From Flavobacterium antarcticum DSM 19726 (GTDB taxonomy: Bacteria > Bacteroidota > Bacteroidia > Flavobacteriales > Flavobacteriaceae): a stretch of 64,000 nucleotides of DNA. The DNA is taken from contig NZ_ATTM01000006.1 in the NCBI RefSeq assembly GCF_000419685.1, forward strand, positions 1 through 64,000, in the 5' to 3' direction. Below are positions 25,857 through 34,868 of the stretch, in pieces. Each line of letters begins with the position of its first letter. Position 1 is the stretch's first letter. The notes beneath the pieces are model-generated. The model was not told the DNA's origin. It did not search any database and saw nothing but the letters and a program-made list of their open reading frames with translations. The translations under genes and the position numbers were made by a program.

Positions 25857-25890
25857 AAGAAAAAAATTAAGGATTTAGAAGAAAGAAAAA

Positions 25891-25932
25891 GAATATAGAA
25901 TATAGAATATAGAGTAAAGAATAAAGATAATA
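25891..25932. repeat. degenerate 7-bp tandem repeat
   Basis: Six successive heptamers of the type GAATATA: three exact copies (25891-25911), then GAGTAAA, GAATAAA and GATAATA. It lies in the 290-bp gap upstream of the DinB gene. Nothing else was recognised in that gap apart from the terminator near 26101. Confidence 0.6.
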
Positions 25933-26100
25933 GAGTCGAGACAATCAGTATCTATTTGATTCATAGTTTAGATTTTTCTACAATGAGATCACATAATTTA
26001 GAAAGTTTAAAATATTAATTGTAAACACATTGACTGTTATTAATTAAACTATTCAATCACTTTTGTTTCGTTAAAAAAAAACAACTATAGATAAATAAAA

Positions 26101-26124
26101 AACCCCAAGTTTTCACTTGAGGTT
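26101..26124 (-). terminator. terminator of the Lrp-family gene
   Basis: AACCCCAAGT (26101-26110) and ACTTGAGGTT (26115-26124), one wobble pair, loop TTTC (GAAA in the transcript). An A run at 26096-26102 becomes the U tract on the minus strand. Confidence 0.82.
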
Positions 26125-26149
26125 GGTAAATATTATTCAATGCAATGAA

Positions 26150-26629
26150 TTACATGTTTTGAAAAATAGTATGCATCAATCGCTTTTTATCGTTGATGCT
26201 TTCTTCAAGTGAAATCATCGTTTCAGTACGATAAACCCCTTCAATATCATCAATCATGAAGATTACGTCTTTAGCATGCTTTGTATCTTTTGCTCTTATT
26301 TTACAGAAAATATTAAACTTTCCAGTAGTCACATGTGCTACAGTTACAAAAGGAATGTCATTGATTCGCTCCAAAACAAATTTTGTTTGAGATGTATTAT
26401 TTAAGAATACACCCACATAAGCTATAAACGAATATCCTAATTTCTCATAATCAAGTGTCAATGATGAACCCATGATTATTCCAGCATCTTCCATTTTCTT
26501 CACACGAACGTGTACTGTACCAGCAGAAATAAGCAATTTCTTCGCAATATCTGTAAATGGAACACGCGTGTTGTCAATTAACATATCTAAAATTTGATGA
26601 TCCACCTCATCTAGTCTAAACTTACTCAT
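26150..26629 (-). CDS. Lrp/AsnC-family transcriptional regulator
   Basis: 159 aa. An N-terminal winged-helix domain (LDEVDHQILDMLIDNTRVPFTDIAKKLLISAGTVHVRVKKMEDAGII) is followed by an AsnC/RAM ligand-binding and oligomerisation domain (YVGVFLNN..., HVTTGKFNIFCKIRAKD). Full family length. Such proteins sense amino acids and act locally or globally. The target genes are unknown; the adjacent peptidase gene is a possible one. The start ATG is followed closely by LDEVD, the normal beginning. Confidence 0.94.
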   Translation of the reverse strand: MSKFRLDEVDHQILDMLIDNTRVPFTDIAKKLLISAGTVHVRVKKMEDAGIIMGSSLTLDYEKLGYSFIAYVGVFLNNTSQTKFVLERINDIPFVTVAHVTTGKFNIFCKIRAKDTKHAKDVIFMIDDIEGVYRTETMISLEESINDKKRLMHTIFQNM

Positions 26630-26710
26630 AGCAACAATTTATTATATTTAGTATTCAGGACAATTTCGAGTACAAAAAAATCAATTATTTTTCAAAAAAA
26701 TGAATTTTTG

Positions 26711-27865
26711 CTAATTTTTTACCAAACCATTAACAAATTTAAGCTTGTTATTAAGACTAAAATCTGCTTTTTCATCTAATATCGGAAAATTGCTCCTGCT
26801 ATCGCTATACAATGCTTGTTTAGCATCGTATTCGATGTGACCGGAAAAATCATGAAAATTTCCAACTTTAGCAACAAAAGCGTTAAAAACAACTTTATTA
26901 TTTACGAGCTGTTCTCGAAATTGAAGTGCAAAATTCGTTATTAAATCTGAGTTATCATAATTAACTCTTACGTTTTTATAAACAATGTCGTAATAATTAG
27001 GAATATTTTGAGGAATGTTCAAGTAATCAGACAAAACGCAGTCCACTACAACGTTTTCGCTTGAAGAATAGAATACTGACAATAATGCAATAAAAACATA
27101 CTTTCGTGTTTCTTCTCTTTCATAGTCATTCGGATAGTGACCAGCTTCAATAAGAACCGTAGATGTTCCTAAAGATTGGAATTGATCGCCAACACAATTA
27201 CTATTAAAACTATCGTCAAATCGACTAATTTGACCTGGAATGAAGTGCTGTAAAGACTTTACCATTTTCATAATAGCAACAACAGCTTTAATTCGAGAAT
27301 CATTATATTCTTTCTCTTCATTAAAAGAAGGTGCTAAAAACGACATAGTAGCTGGCTTACCGGTTAATCCCACACCAAAAACAGTTCGTTGATCGTGGAG
27401 ATTATAACAATAATCAGGCTTAAATGCATTGTGACAATCCATGAGTAACTTGCTTTCAGGCTGTGTCAACTCTTGAAAATCACGATTCAAATCTATTTCA
27501 TTTGCGTTTACGCGTGTGTATACCTCCGACCCATCAGGATTCAACATAGGAAACACTACAAAAGTATATTCACTCAAAATCTGATTCGCCTTATCTGTAC
27601 CGCTTTGCAAGAAATTAATAAAATCTATCAATCCCTTGGTAGTCGTTGATTCGTTTCCATGCATTTGAGACCAAATCAAAATTTTAGTGTCACCACGACC
27701 CATTTGGCATTTATATATCGGACGGCCTTGAACTGAATAACCCGACACATCGACTTTGACTGTCGCGTTTAATAAATTTAAAAACGATTCAAGCAGTCCC
27801 AAATTTACATAACGCCCCTCAATGGAATACACCCTATATTCCGTATGTACCTTTTCGTAATTCAT
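26711..27865 (-). CDS. M14-family zinc carboxypeptidase
   Basis: 384 aa. The zinc-binding HxxE is H69/E72 in SQMHGNEST; substrate arginine/asparagine in YTRVNANEIDLNRDF; the second zinc histidine is likely in CYNLHDQRT; the catalytic glutamate is in VLIEAGHYPND. There is no signal peptide, so it is probably cytosolic, perhaps processing peptides or cell-wall-derived peptides. The last ~120 residues form a separate domain. Divergent from the XRE regulator, with shared operator-like boxes in between. Confidence 0.88.
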   Translation of the reverse strand: MNYEKVHTEYRVYSIEGRYVNLGLLESFLNLLNATVKVDVSGYSVQGRPIYKCQMGRGDTKILIWSQMHGNESTTTKGLIDFINFLQSGTDKANQILSEYTFVVFPMLNPDGSEVYTRVNANEIDLNRDFQELTQPESKLLMDCHNAFKPDYCYNLHDQRTVFGVGLTGKPATMSFLAPSFNEEKEYNDSRIKAVVAIMKMVKSLQHFIPGQISRFDDSFNSNCVGDQFQSLGTSTVLIEAGHYPNDYEREETRKYVFIALLSVFYSSSENVVVDCVLSDYLNIPQNIPNYYDIVYKNVRVNYDNSDLITNFALQFREQLVNNKVVFNAFVAKVGNFHDFSGHIEYDAKQALYSDSRSNFPILDEKADFSLNNKLKFVNGLVKN

Positions 27866-27884
27866 CCTGTTTTTTATTGAGTTA

Positions 27885-27953
27885 CAAAAGTAAACATCTT
27901 TGTAATTACAATTGTAAACATCATTTATTGCTCAATAGTTTACCATTGTAAAC
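27885..27953. promoter_or_regulatory. M14 promoter and GTAAAC operator cluster
   Basis: Minus-strand TACTTTTG (27885-27892) fits the -7 element of the M14 gene. Around it are GTAAAC boxes at 27890-27895, 27914-27919 and 27948-27953 and a GTTTAC at 27938-27943. The last two form the perfect dyad GTTTAC-CATT-GTAAAC (27938-27953). GTAATTAC (27902-27909) is also palindromic. The array suggests a dimeric regulator, most simply the neighbouring XRE protein. Confidence 0.5.
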
Positions 27954-28119
27954 ACTTTTAACCTCAACTTACTTTACGCTTGTAACTGATGTAACAATCA
28001 GAAATGATAAAATTAAAATAGAAGCAAATTTCTTTAAAAATCAGTAACTTAATTAAGTTTACCTAAAGTATAAATATACTTATTTTTCATTATATTTATT
28101 TAATTTACTATTGTAACAA

Positions 28120-28164
28120 TTGATTATTGCTTAAGTTTATTTACATTTGTAATCAATGTTTACT
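28120..28164 (+). promoter_or_regulatory. XRE gene promoter overlapped by operator boxes
   Basis: TTG (28120-28122), 19-bp spacer, TACATTTG (28142-28149). The dyad TTAC-ATTT-GTAA (28141-28152) lies exactly on the -7 element, and another GTTTAC follows downstream at about 28158-28163. TTGTAACAA (28111-28119) sits at the -33 side. This layout is what a self-repressing regulator would have. The start of transcription falls upstream of the ATG at 28178. Confidence 0.5.
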
Positions 28165-28177
28165 AAAAAGAATTGCC

Positions 28178-28648
28178 ATGCTGAATACAGAAGATTTTAT
28201 CAAACGATTGGAGTTTATAATGGATCATTATAGCTTGAGTGCTTCCTCTTTTGCAGATAAAATAGGTGTGCAACGCTCTAGTATTTCGCATCTTTTATCA
28301 GGTCGGAATAAACCAAGTTTAGATTTTGTGATGAAAATTTTAGACCTATTTCCAGAGCTCAACTTGTATTGGTTTCTAGATGGCAAAGGTTCCTATTTAA
28401 AAAACGACAGCGAACAAATTAGTGTAGAGGAAGCTCAAAATACGCCTACCCCAATTTTTGAAGAAGTGAAAAAAGAAGAAGAATCCGCTATGAAAGTTGA
28501 AAATGCGGAAGAACTAAAAAGTGACAATCCTCCTTCATCCTACGCCAATTTATTGAATCAAAACTCGAGTACGAAACAAATAGATACAATTGTTTTTTTC
28601 TACAACGACGGAACTTTTTACGACTACAAACCTTCTAACCCAAAATAA
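28178..28648 (+). CDS. XRE-family helix-turn-helix regulator
   Basis: 156 aa from the ATG at 28178. The N-terminal HTH_3 domain (FADKIGVQRSSISHLLSGRNKPSLDFVMKILDLFPELNLYWFLDGKG) is followed by an acidic, probably disordered linker and a short C-terminal segment ending TIVFFYNDGTFYDYKPSNPK. This layout is common in flavobacterial phage-repressor-like regulators. An upstream ATG at 28127 overlaps the predicted promoter and is rejected. The promoter carries dyads that suggest autoregulation. Confidence 0.85.
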   Translation: MLNTEDFIKRLEFIMDHYSLSASSFADKIGVQRSSISHLLSGRNKPSLDFVMKILDLFPELNLYWFLDGKGSYLKNDSEQISVEEAQNTPTPIFEEVKKEEESAMKVENAEELKSDNPPSSYANLLNQNSSTKQIDTIVFFYNDGTFYDYKPSNPK

Positions 28649-28650
28649 GA

Positions 28651-28679
28651 AAGTCCCACTCTAAAAAAGAATGGGACTT
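28651..28679. terminator. possible terminator after the XRE gene
   Basis: AAGTCCCA (28651-28658) and TGGGACTT (28672-28679) pair around a 13-nt loop. No long T tract follows, so termination efficiency is doubtful. Confidence 0.45.
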
Positions 28680-28783
28680 CCAAAACCAATAAAACAAACA
28701 CAAAATCATTTCAGTAAAGTTGGAGCTATTAAACCAACCTTCTACTTTCATATACGTACTTAAAATCATTTTGGTTTTAGAAA

Positions 28784-29329
28784 CTAAAAACTATTCTCAG
28801 GGATTTTTCCTTTCACTCCGACGAAGTACTTTTTCAAAACTTGAAAATCCTCTTCTCTATTTCCTGTTGCATAAAATGCAGGATGCAACACCACTTCTTT
28901 ATTTTTATAATCAAATGCTACAGGAATTATAGGAACAGCAGCTTCCACTGCAATGTAATAAAAACCCGTTTTCCATGTCGTCACTTTTTTCCGAGTGCCT
29001 TCTGGGGAAATGGCAAGTCGAAATGTTTTTCGCTGTTTAAAAATAGATGCAATATTTTCTACCGTATTTTTATTTTTTGAACGATCTAAAGGAGCACCAC
29101 CCATCCAACGAAAATAATAATTAAACGGAAAAACGAACAATTCTTTTTTAGCCACAAAATTCATTTCTAAACCGAGAATACCTCTGGTCAGCATTCCTGT
29201 GAAGAAGTCGTGCCAACTTGTGTGTGGAACTACCATCAATACACTTTTTTGAATATCGGAATCCATAGCACCCTTAATGTTCCATCCCATCAGGTTATAG
29301 AAAATCCACCTGTATATTTTTTTCTTCAT
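28784..29329 (-). CDS. 1-acyl-glycerol-3-phosphate acyltransferase-like protein
   Basis: 181 aa, PlsC/LPLAT superfamily. The catalytic HX4D motif is H36-D41 (HTSWHD); the second signature is SPEGTR (E111-R114), and GGAPLDRSKN lies near residue 78. It would acylate lysophospholipids or a related lipid at the inner membrane. It is short compared with PlsC (about 245 aa) and belongs to the small cytosolic-face type common in Bacteroidota. A -7 element TATATTTG at 29347-29354 overlaps the promoter of the divergent gene. Confidence 0.85.
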   Translation of the reverse strand: MKKKIYRWIFYNLMGWNIKGAMDSDIQKSVLMVVPHTSWHDFFTGMLTRGILGLEMNFVAKKELFVFPFNYYFRWMGGAPLDRSKNKNTVENIASIFKQRKTFRLAISPEGTRKKVTTWKTGFYYIAVEAAVPIIPVAFDYKNKEVVLHPAFYATGNREEDFQVLKKYFVGVKGKIPENSF

Positions 29330-29340
29330 CTCGTTGTAAA

Positions 29341-29374
29341 TTGGGCCAAATATAATATTATTCCGCTATTTTTG
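29341..29374 (+). promoter_or_regulatory. promoter of the spermidine synthase-like gene
   Basis: TTG (29341-29343), 23-bp spacer, TATTTTTG (29367-29374). The minus-strand -7 element TATATTTG (29347-29354) of the divergent acyltransferase lies inside it, so the two promoters overlap and probably exclude each other. Confidence 0.5.
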
Positions 29375-29389
29375 AATAAATTTGATTTT

Positions 29390-30070
29390 ATGTTGAAAAA
29401 ATGGTTGAGCTACATCGTACCTATTAATATAAAGACCGAAAAATCGCATTGGAGCAAAACGCTGGAAGTAACGTGGGCCAATGGCGAATTAGTGCTCGAT
29501 TCCGCCCATACGAATTATTCCTACGGCAGTTTACAACGGATTTTGAGAATTGGACTTCTAAAAATTGGATTTGAACGCATCGCACAAATGAATCATATTC
29601 TTGTACTTGGCGTTGCAGGAGGAAGTGTTATTAAAACTTTAGTACGGGAAGTGGGTTACTCCAACAAAATTACTGGTGTAGAAATTGACGCCAATGTCAT
29701 TGCTATTGCCAAAGCGTATTTTGAACTCGATACCATCCCTAATTTTGATTTAATTCTTGATGATGCATTTGAATTTGTACTGAAAACCAAAGAGCAATAC
29801 GACCTCATCATCATTGATATCTTTCAAGATACAAAAATGCCTAACTTTTTATTCGAAGCATTTTTCGTCAACCGAATTTTAGAATTACTCGTACCAAAAG
29901 GACTGATTCTATTCAACACGATGTGTTTAACAGAGGCAGATAATAATCGAAATAAAAGCTATTTGGAATTACTAGATTTGACAGTCGTCCAAGTACAAAC
30001 CATACCAAGGGTTGAAGCACATAATGAGGTGATAATTATAGAAAAACTAGGAAATCACGCCACTACCTAA
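29390..30070 (+). CDS. spermidine synthase-like / class I methyltransferase-fold protein
   Basis: 226 aa from the ATG at 29390. A Rossmann domain carries [40 protein letters not shown], where GVAGG replaces the GGGDG of true spermidine synthases, followed by [28 protein letters not shown]. It resembles the aminopropyltransferase family but may be a methyltransferase. An upstream ATG at 29210 lies within the divergent acyltransferase and is rejected. Its 3' end overlaps mnmA by 24 bp, tail to tail. Confidence 0.8.
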   Translation: MLKKWLSYIVPINIKTEKSHWSKTLEVTWANGELVLDSAHTNYSYGSLQRILRIGLLKIGFERIAQMNHILVLGVAGGSVIKTLVREVGYSNKITGVEIDANVIAIAKAYFELDTIPNFDLILDDAFEFVLKTKEQYDLIIIDIFQDTKMPNFLFEAFFVNRILELLVPKGLILFNTMCLTEADNNRNKSYLELLDLTVVQVQTIPRVEAHNEVIIIEKLGNHATT

Positions 30071-31240
30071 CAATTCTTCGCCTTCGTACCAAGCTACAAA
30101 TTGCCCTTCTGTAATCGCAGATTGCGGTTCTTCAAACACAACGTGCATTCCATGTGAAAATTGGTGCAAAGTAGCCTTCTGTAGCGGCTGACGATAGCGA
30201 ATACGAGCCATGACTTCGCATGTATGATTTTCGGCCAAAGCCAAATCTTCGCGAATCCAATGCACTTCATCTTGCTTAATGTACAATGCACTTTTGAATA
30301 ATCCGGGATGTTGATTTCCTAAACCGGTATAAATCGTATTGGTATCCACATTCGTAGCAATCACAAATAAAGGGTCAGTTGTTCCTCCCACATTTAAACC
30401 TTTCCGTTGACCGTTTGTAAAATAATGAGCTCCTTGGTGTTTACCCACGACTTTACCCATTGTTGGTTCGTAGGATTTATTTTTTGCATCAAAAGCAAAT
30501 TGCTCTTCCGGACTGCTGATTGTTTCTAATTTTTCTTGATAAATAGAATCGTCTTTATCGATTTGCACGATATAACCTTCTTTTGGTTGTAATTTTTGCT
30601 GCAGAAATTCTGGTAAACGTACTTTTCCAATAAAACACAAACCTTGTGAATCTCGTTTTTCGGCAGTAATTAATTCCATTTCAGCAGCAATCTGACGCAC
30701 TTCAGGCTTCGTTAATTCCCCTATTGGAAATAACGCTTTTGAAAGTTGTTCTTGTGAAAGTTGGCATAAAAAATACGATTGATCTTTATTGTCGTCTTTT
30801 CCAGCAAGCAGTTGGTAGACTTTTTCTCCGTCTACTTCCATTTCGCCTTTGCGACAATAATGACCTGTTGCAACGAAATCAGCTCCTAAACTCAAAGCGA
30901 TTTTAGTAAATACATCGAATTTAATTTCACGGTTGCACAAAACGTCGGGATTCGGCGTTCGGCCTTTCTCGTATTCGCTGAACATGTAGTCCACAATTTT
31001 TTCTTGGTATTGTTCGCTTAAATCGACAGTTTGAAAAGGAATTCCTAATTTTTCCGCCACTAATAAAGCATCATTACTGTCTTCAAGCCACGGACATTCA
31101 TTAGAAATGGTAACTGAATCATCGTGCCAATTTTTCATAAATAAGCCAATGACTTCGTAGCCTTGCTGTTGCAAAAGATACGCTGCTACACTAGAATCCA
31201 CTCCTCCTGAAAGACCAACTACTACTCTTTTCACCTTCAA
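30047..31240 (-). CDS. mnmA: tRNA 2-thiouridine(34) synthase
   Basis: 397 aa. ATP-pyrophosphatase signature GLSGGVDSS (residues 9-17), catalytic cysteines in LCNREIKFD near 103 and GLCFIGK near 201, and the C-terminal [13 protein letters not shown] barrel ([19 protein letters not shown]). It thiolates the wobble uridine of tRNA-Lys, -Glu and -Gln using sulfur relayed from cysteine desulfurase. A -7 element TATTTTTG is at 31254-31261. Convergent with, and overlapping by 24 bp, the spermidine synthase-like gene. Confidence 0.96.
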   Translation of the reverse strand: MKVKRVVVGLSGGVDSSVAAYLLQQQGYEVIGLFMKNWHDDSVTISNECPWLEDSNDALLVAEKLGIPFQTVDLSEQYQEKIVDYMFSEYEKGRTPNPDVLCNREIKFDVFTKIALSLGADFVATGHYCRKGEMEVDGEKVYQLLAGKDDNKDQSYFLCQLSQEQLSKALFPIGELTKPEVRQIAAEMELITAEKRDSQGLCFIGKVRLPEFLQQKLQPKEGYIVQIDKDDSIYQEKLETISSPEEQFAFDAKNKSYEPTMGKVVGKHQGAHYFTNGQRKGLNVGGTTDPLFVIATNVDTNTIYTGLGNQHPGLFKSALYIKQDEVHWIREDLALAENHTCEVMARIRYRQPLQKATLHQFSHGMHVVFEEPQSAITEGQFVAWYEGEELLGSGVIS

Positions 31241-31311
31241 TTTATTTAAGACGCAAAAATACTACTTAAAATTTGTTTTAATAGTTAAGGAGAATTTAAT
31301 TTTAGTTCAAA

Positions 31312-31343
31312 AAATATCCCAAAACTAAAGTTTTGGGATATTT
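31312..31343 (-). terminator. terminator of the MORN-repeat gene
   Basis: A perfect 15-bp inverted repeat (31312-31326 with 31329-31343) that includes the stop codon of the minus-strand MORN gene. The minus strand continues into TTTTT. It isolates that gene from mnmA downstream. Confidence 0.8.
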
Positions 31344-32047
31344 GTTCTTTTTTCAAATTTAACGCGAACGGGATATTTCTCTTTCTTTACAAGTTTCCCA
31401 TCTTTATAAAACTCCCACATTCCTTTTCTTTCATTCTTAACAAAGTTTCCTTTGCTTACTATTTGCCCAAGCATGTCTCTAAAAATAGCTTCTCCTTCGT
31501 ACAGGTCGTTTTTAAAGTTTGATTCTTCTACCACCGTTCCATTTTCAAGATAGGCTTTATAAACACCCTCTTTCTTACCATTTTTATACATTGTCTCTTC
31601 TGCAAGAGCGCCTGAGAGAAAATAGACTTTCCGAATTCCCTCTGATTTTCCATTTTTATAATTTTCAACCGACATTAGCTGTTTTGAACCTTTGTGGTAG
31701 TAGTTCCAAATTCCTTCATTCAATCGATTTACCGTTTTTCCTTCACTGACTTTATTATTCTTTTGATCAAAAAAAGTGGTTTGCGCCACCGTTCCTTTTT
31801 CTGAAAAAACACGTGTCGCAATCACCGATTGTGCTTTGGTATTGTCAAAATAGTTGAAAGTGCCTACTTCTACTCCATTCTCAAAAGTACCTTCATACCG
31901 TGGACGTTTTGAATCCTCAAAAACACCTTTCCATAAGCCATCTTTTTTTCCTTTTGCATCCAACTGATTAATTTTATCTTGGGCATTTGCTGCAAAAAAA
32001 GAGCAGATTAGTATAACAAGACTGAATTTTAATTGATTCATTTTCAT
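31325..32047 (-). CDS. exported MORN-repeat protein
   Basis: 240 aa: signal peptide ending FFAANAQ, then about seven MORN-like repeats of ~23 residues (GxWKGxFE..., YxNGKSEGIRKVYFLSGALAEETMYKNGKKEGVYKAYLENGTVVEESNFKNDLYEGEA). Related proteins are annotated as YwqK-type antitoxins, but here the repeats are simply an envelope-exposed beta scaffold of unknown role. Its -7 element may be TACCTTTG at 32127-32134 on the minus strand. Confidence 0.82.
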   Translation of the reverse strand: MKMNQLKFSLVILICSFFAANAQDKINQLDAKGKKDGLWKGVFEDSKRPRYEGTFENGVEVGTFNYFDNTKAQSVIATRVFSEKGTVAQTTFFDQKNNKVSEGKTVNRLNEGIWNYYHKGSKQLMSVENYKNGKSEGIRKVYFLSGALAEETMYKNGKKEGVYKAYLENGTVVEESNFKNDLYEGEAIFRDMLGQIVSKGNFVKNERKGMWEFYKDGKLVKKEKYPVRVKFEKRTNIPKL

Positions 32048-32234
32048 AAAATAAAATGTAAGTTTTTGGGTGTGAAATTAAGCTTATTTTCGTGTATAAC
32101 GTAAAGAATAACGATTTGTTGTCATTCAAAGGTAGATCACAAATTAAATACATAAGTGCCTAGAAATATAGTTTCACAATGCTAAATAAGGAAGCAAAGT
32201 ATGTCAATGTACCACTTTATTCTCGTTTTTAAAA

Positions 32235-33176
32235 CTAGAAGGACGGCACTTCTCGCTTCGCATCTTCAAATTCCCTAACCATATTTTCAACAATCGTTCC
32301 TGCAGGCAAAATTTCGTGTATTAATCCAGCGATTTGACCTATTTCCAATTCACCTTCTACTAGGTCGCCTTCAAACATTCCTTTTTTGGCACGGGCTCTA
32401 CCGAGTAATTCTTTTAGTTCTTCAGGAGTCGGACATTTTGCGTATAAGTCTTGAATGTCTTGGTAAAATTTATTTTTAATCAATCGGACAGGAGCTAATT
32501 CCTTTAAAGTAACTTGTGTACTTCCCTCTTCCGCTTGCAAAATCGTGTCTTTAAAATGATCATGCGATGAACTTTCAATTGAAGCTGCAAATCGGCTTCC
32601 AACTTGAACGCCATCAGCACCGAGAACCATAACAGCGAGCATTCCTCTTCCGGTGGCAACTCCTCCTGCAGCAATTAAAGGAACCGTAATTTTCTCCCTA
32701 ACCATCGGAATTAGTGTTAACGTAGTGGTTTCCTCACGCCCGTTGTGTCCGCCTGCTTCAAATCCTTCAGCAACAACAGCATCAACTCCGGCTTCTTGGG
32801 CTTTTAGTGCAAATTTGGAACTACTTACTACGTGAACAACCGTAATTCCATTTTCTTTTAAAAAAGAAGTCCACGTTTTTGGATTTCCTGCCGAAGTGAA
32901 AACGATTTTAACGCCTTCTTCAACTAGAATATTCATGATTTCTTCTACATTGGGATACAACATAGGAACATTGACACCAAAAGGTTTATCAGTTGCTTTT
33001 TTACATTTTTGAATGTGTTGCCGTAAAACTTCTGGGTACATGGAGCCGGCTCCTATGAGTCCTAATCCACCGGCATTGCTCACCGCGCTTGCTAATTTAT
33101 AGCCGCTGTTCCAAATCATGCCGCCTTGTATTATCGGATATTTTATGTTGAAAAGTGATGTGATTTTGTTTTCCAA
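32235..33176 (-). CDS. nitronate monooxygenase / FabK-like FMN enzyme
   Basis: 313-aa TIM-barrel flavoprotein of the NPD/FabK family. FMN-binding and catalytic features: YPIIQGGMIWNSGYKLASAVSNAGGLGLIGAG at the N-terminus, AEGFEAGGHNGREE near residue 135 with the catalytic histidine, and PLIAAGGVATGRGMLAVMVLGADGVQVGSRF. It may oxidise alkyl nitronates or reduce enoyl-ACP; family alone does not decide. It lies 11 bp behind the subtilase gene, so the two are probably cotranscribed. Confidence 0.85.
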   Translation of the reverse strand: MENKITSLFNIKYPIIQGGMIWNSGYKLASAVSNAGGLGLIGAGSMYPEVLRQHIQKCKKATDKPFGVNVPMLYPNVEEIMNILVEEGVKIVFTSAGNPKTWTSFLKENGITVVHVVSSSKFALKAQEAGVDAVVAEGFEAGGHNGREETTTLTLIPMVREKITVPLIAAGGVATGRGMLAVMVLGADGVQVGSRFAASIESSSHDHFKDTILQAEEGSTQVTLKELAPVRLIKNKFYQDIQDLYAKCPTPEELKELLGRARAKKGMFEGDLVEGELEIGQIAGLIHEILPAGTIVENMVREFEDAKREVPSF

Positions 33177-33187
33177 GATAATGTGTT

Positions 33188-34807
33188 TTATTGTTTGATA
33201 AATGTTTTAGTAGTTTGTTTTTCTCCCGAATTTATTCTGCAAAAATATACTCCAGAAGATAATTCAGAAATCGGAATTGAAATACTAGGCGAAGTAGCTT
33301 TTGTTTCCAAAACTTTTTGACCCAAAGCCGAATAAATCGTTACTTTTTTTTCCGTTGAAATACCATTAGTTGCAATGTTTAAAACATCTTTCACAGGATT
33401 GGGATAGAGTACAACCTTTTCATTTTCTAAAAATTTAATTCCTAAAGTATTTGAAAGTGCCGTATTGTAATTTGGAATTCCATAACCCAATTGAGGCGTT
33501 GGATTAGTATAAATACTTGCTGATTGTTTTATAATCTGAATGATTTCAACATTTGTTTTTGTGGGTAATGCTTGCCATAAACACGCCACCATTCCTGCAG
33601 TTATTGGTCCTGAAAACGAAGTTCCGCTTGCTAAGCCAATATTTCCCGAAGGATCAGAAACAACCGCTTGCACACCTTGAGCCGCCACATCCGGTTTCAC
33701 CCTGCCGTCAAAAGAAGGGCCAATTGAACTGAAACTTGTGTAAATTCCTGAAGCGTCAACGGCTCCAACAGCCAATGTAGTAGTTGCATCAGCAGGAACT
33801 GAAATATGTGGATTCACAGTCGCACCTGAATTTCCGGCCGAAGTCACACAAATAATTCCCCGAGAAAATGCCACGTCAGCACCGCGAGAAGCGAATGAAT
33901 TGAGGCCGTTCATGTCTTCATACGTATAACTGTAATTTGGATTGTCGTAACTAAAATAACCTAATGAGGTGGTAATTATATCCACTCCCAAACGGTCTGC
34001 CTCTTCTGCAGCTTCCACCCAATTCGATTCTTCGAGTGGATTCTCATTTGCTATATCTTCGGTAATAAACAAATAATAAGCCGCATCGGGAGCGGTTCCT
34101 ACTAATGAATTTTCGGTATAACCGCCCATTGTTGAAAGCACTAATGTTCCATGACTTCCACCGGTGTAAAAGTCTGTCGATCGATTCACAAAATCATATC
34201 CTCCCAAAATGAGGTTATTGTTAAACAACCGTTGAAAAGGTGCTGCGGTATTGACTCCGGGAAAACCAGCATCCATTACTGCAATCGTTTTTCCGGTTCC
34301 TGTGAAATCTTGTTCATGCAATAAATCGCCACCAAGCATTGCAATCTGATTGTTCGAATCTCCATAAGCAAAGGTGATTTGGACATCTAAAACCTTATTA
34401 ACCGCTTGAAAATCTGCAGCAGCAGCACCTTTTCCTAAATTACTTGCATTCAGCGTTTTATCTGCAAACTGAATATAATCCACGAATGAAAGCGATGTAA
34501 GTTGCTGAATATTTTCTACGCTTCCTCGAATGTGCAACGCGTTCAACCACTTTGATTTTGCTTTAACCGTAATTCCTGTCGCATTCGTAATTTGTGAAAT
34601 GTACGATGGAAAAATCGGAACATCTTTTACATCTAAAGCGATGTTTTGAGCCGTTCTTCTATCAAGTGACTTTTGCGTAAGCATGTTCAAAGGGTTGGCT
34701 AAATAAGTCGCCGAATCTGGTTTATCTGTAAAATAAACCCAAGCGTCTTGTTGCGCAAAACCAACTAAAGACGATATTAAAAGTAAGAAAAGTAGTTTTT
34801 TTTTCAT
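33188..34807 (-). CDS. secreted subtilisin-family protease with T9SS sorting domain
   Basis: 539-aa S8 peptidase. A signal peptide ending GFAQQ is followed by an inhibitor-like propeptide (to about 150) and the catalytic domain with D179 (AVMDAGFPG), H219 (GSHGTLV), oxyanion N326 (SAGNSG) and S397 (GTSFSGP). The C-terminal ~75 residues (LYPNPVKDVLNIA ... GVYFCRINSGEKQTTKTFIKQ) form a type A T9SS sorting domain, so it is exported across the outer membrane by gliding-type secretion. All catalytic residues are intact. Confidence 0.94.
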   Translation of the reverse strand: MKKKLLFLLLISSLVGFAQQDAWVYFTDKPDSATYLANPLNMLTQKSLDRRTAQNIALDVKDVPIFPSYISQITNATGITVKAKSKWLNALHIRGSVENIQQLTSLSFVDYIQFADKTLNASNLGKGAAAADFQAVNKVLDVQITFAYGDSNNQIAMLGGDLLHEQDFTGTGKTIAVMDAGFPGVNTAAPFQRLFNNNLILGGYDFVNRSTDFYTGGSHGTLVLSTMGGYTENSLVGTAPDAAYYLFITEDIANENPLEESNWVEAAEEADRLGVDIITTSLGYFSYDNPNYSYTYEDMNGLNSFASRGADVAFSRGIICVTSAGNSGATVNPHISVPADATTTLAVGAVDASGIYTSFSSIGPSFDGRVKPDVAAQGVQAVVSDPSGNIGLASGTSFSGPITAGMVACLWQALPTKTNVEIIQIIKQSASIYTNPTPQLGYGIPNYNTALSNTLGIKFLENEKVVLYPNPVKDVLNIATNGISTEKKVTIYSALGQKVLETKATSPSISIPISELSSGVYFCRINSGEKQTTKTFIKQ

Positions 34808-34868
34808 GAGATAGCGTTCTTTATTTTACAAACGAAATTAAAGCGGCAACGGTTTTCAAAGATACCAA

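Noticed and set aside
28127..28177. Longer XRE start
   Set aside because: It overlaps the predicted -33/-7 promoter, so it cannot be on the message.
29210..29389. N-terminal extension of the spermidine synthase-like ORF
   Set aside because: It lies inside the divergent acyltransferase gene and upstream of a good promoter; the ATG at 29390 fits the fold better.
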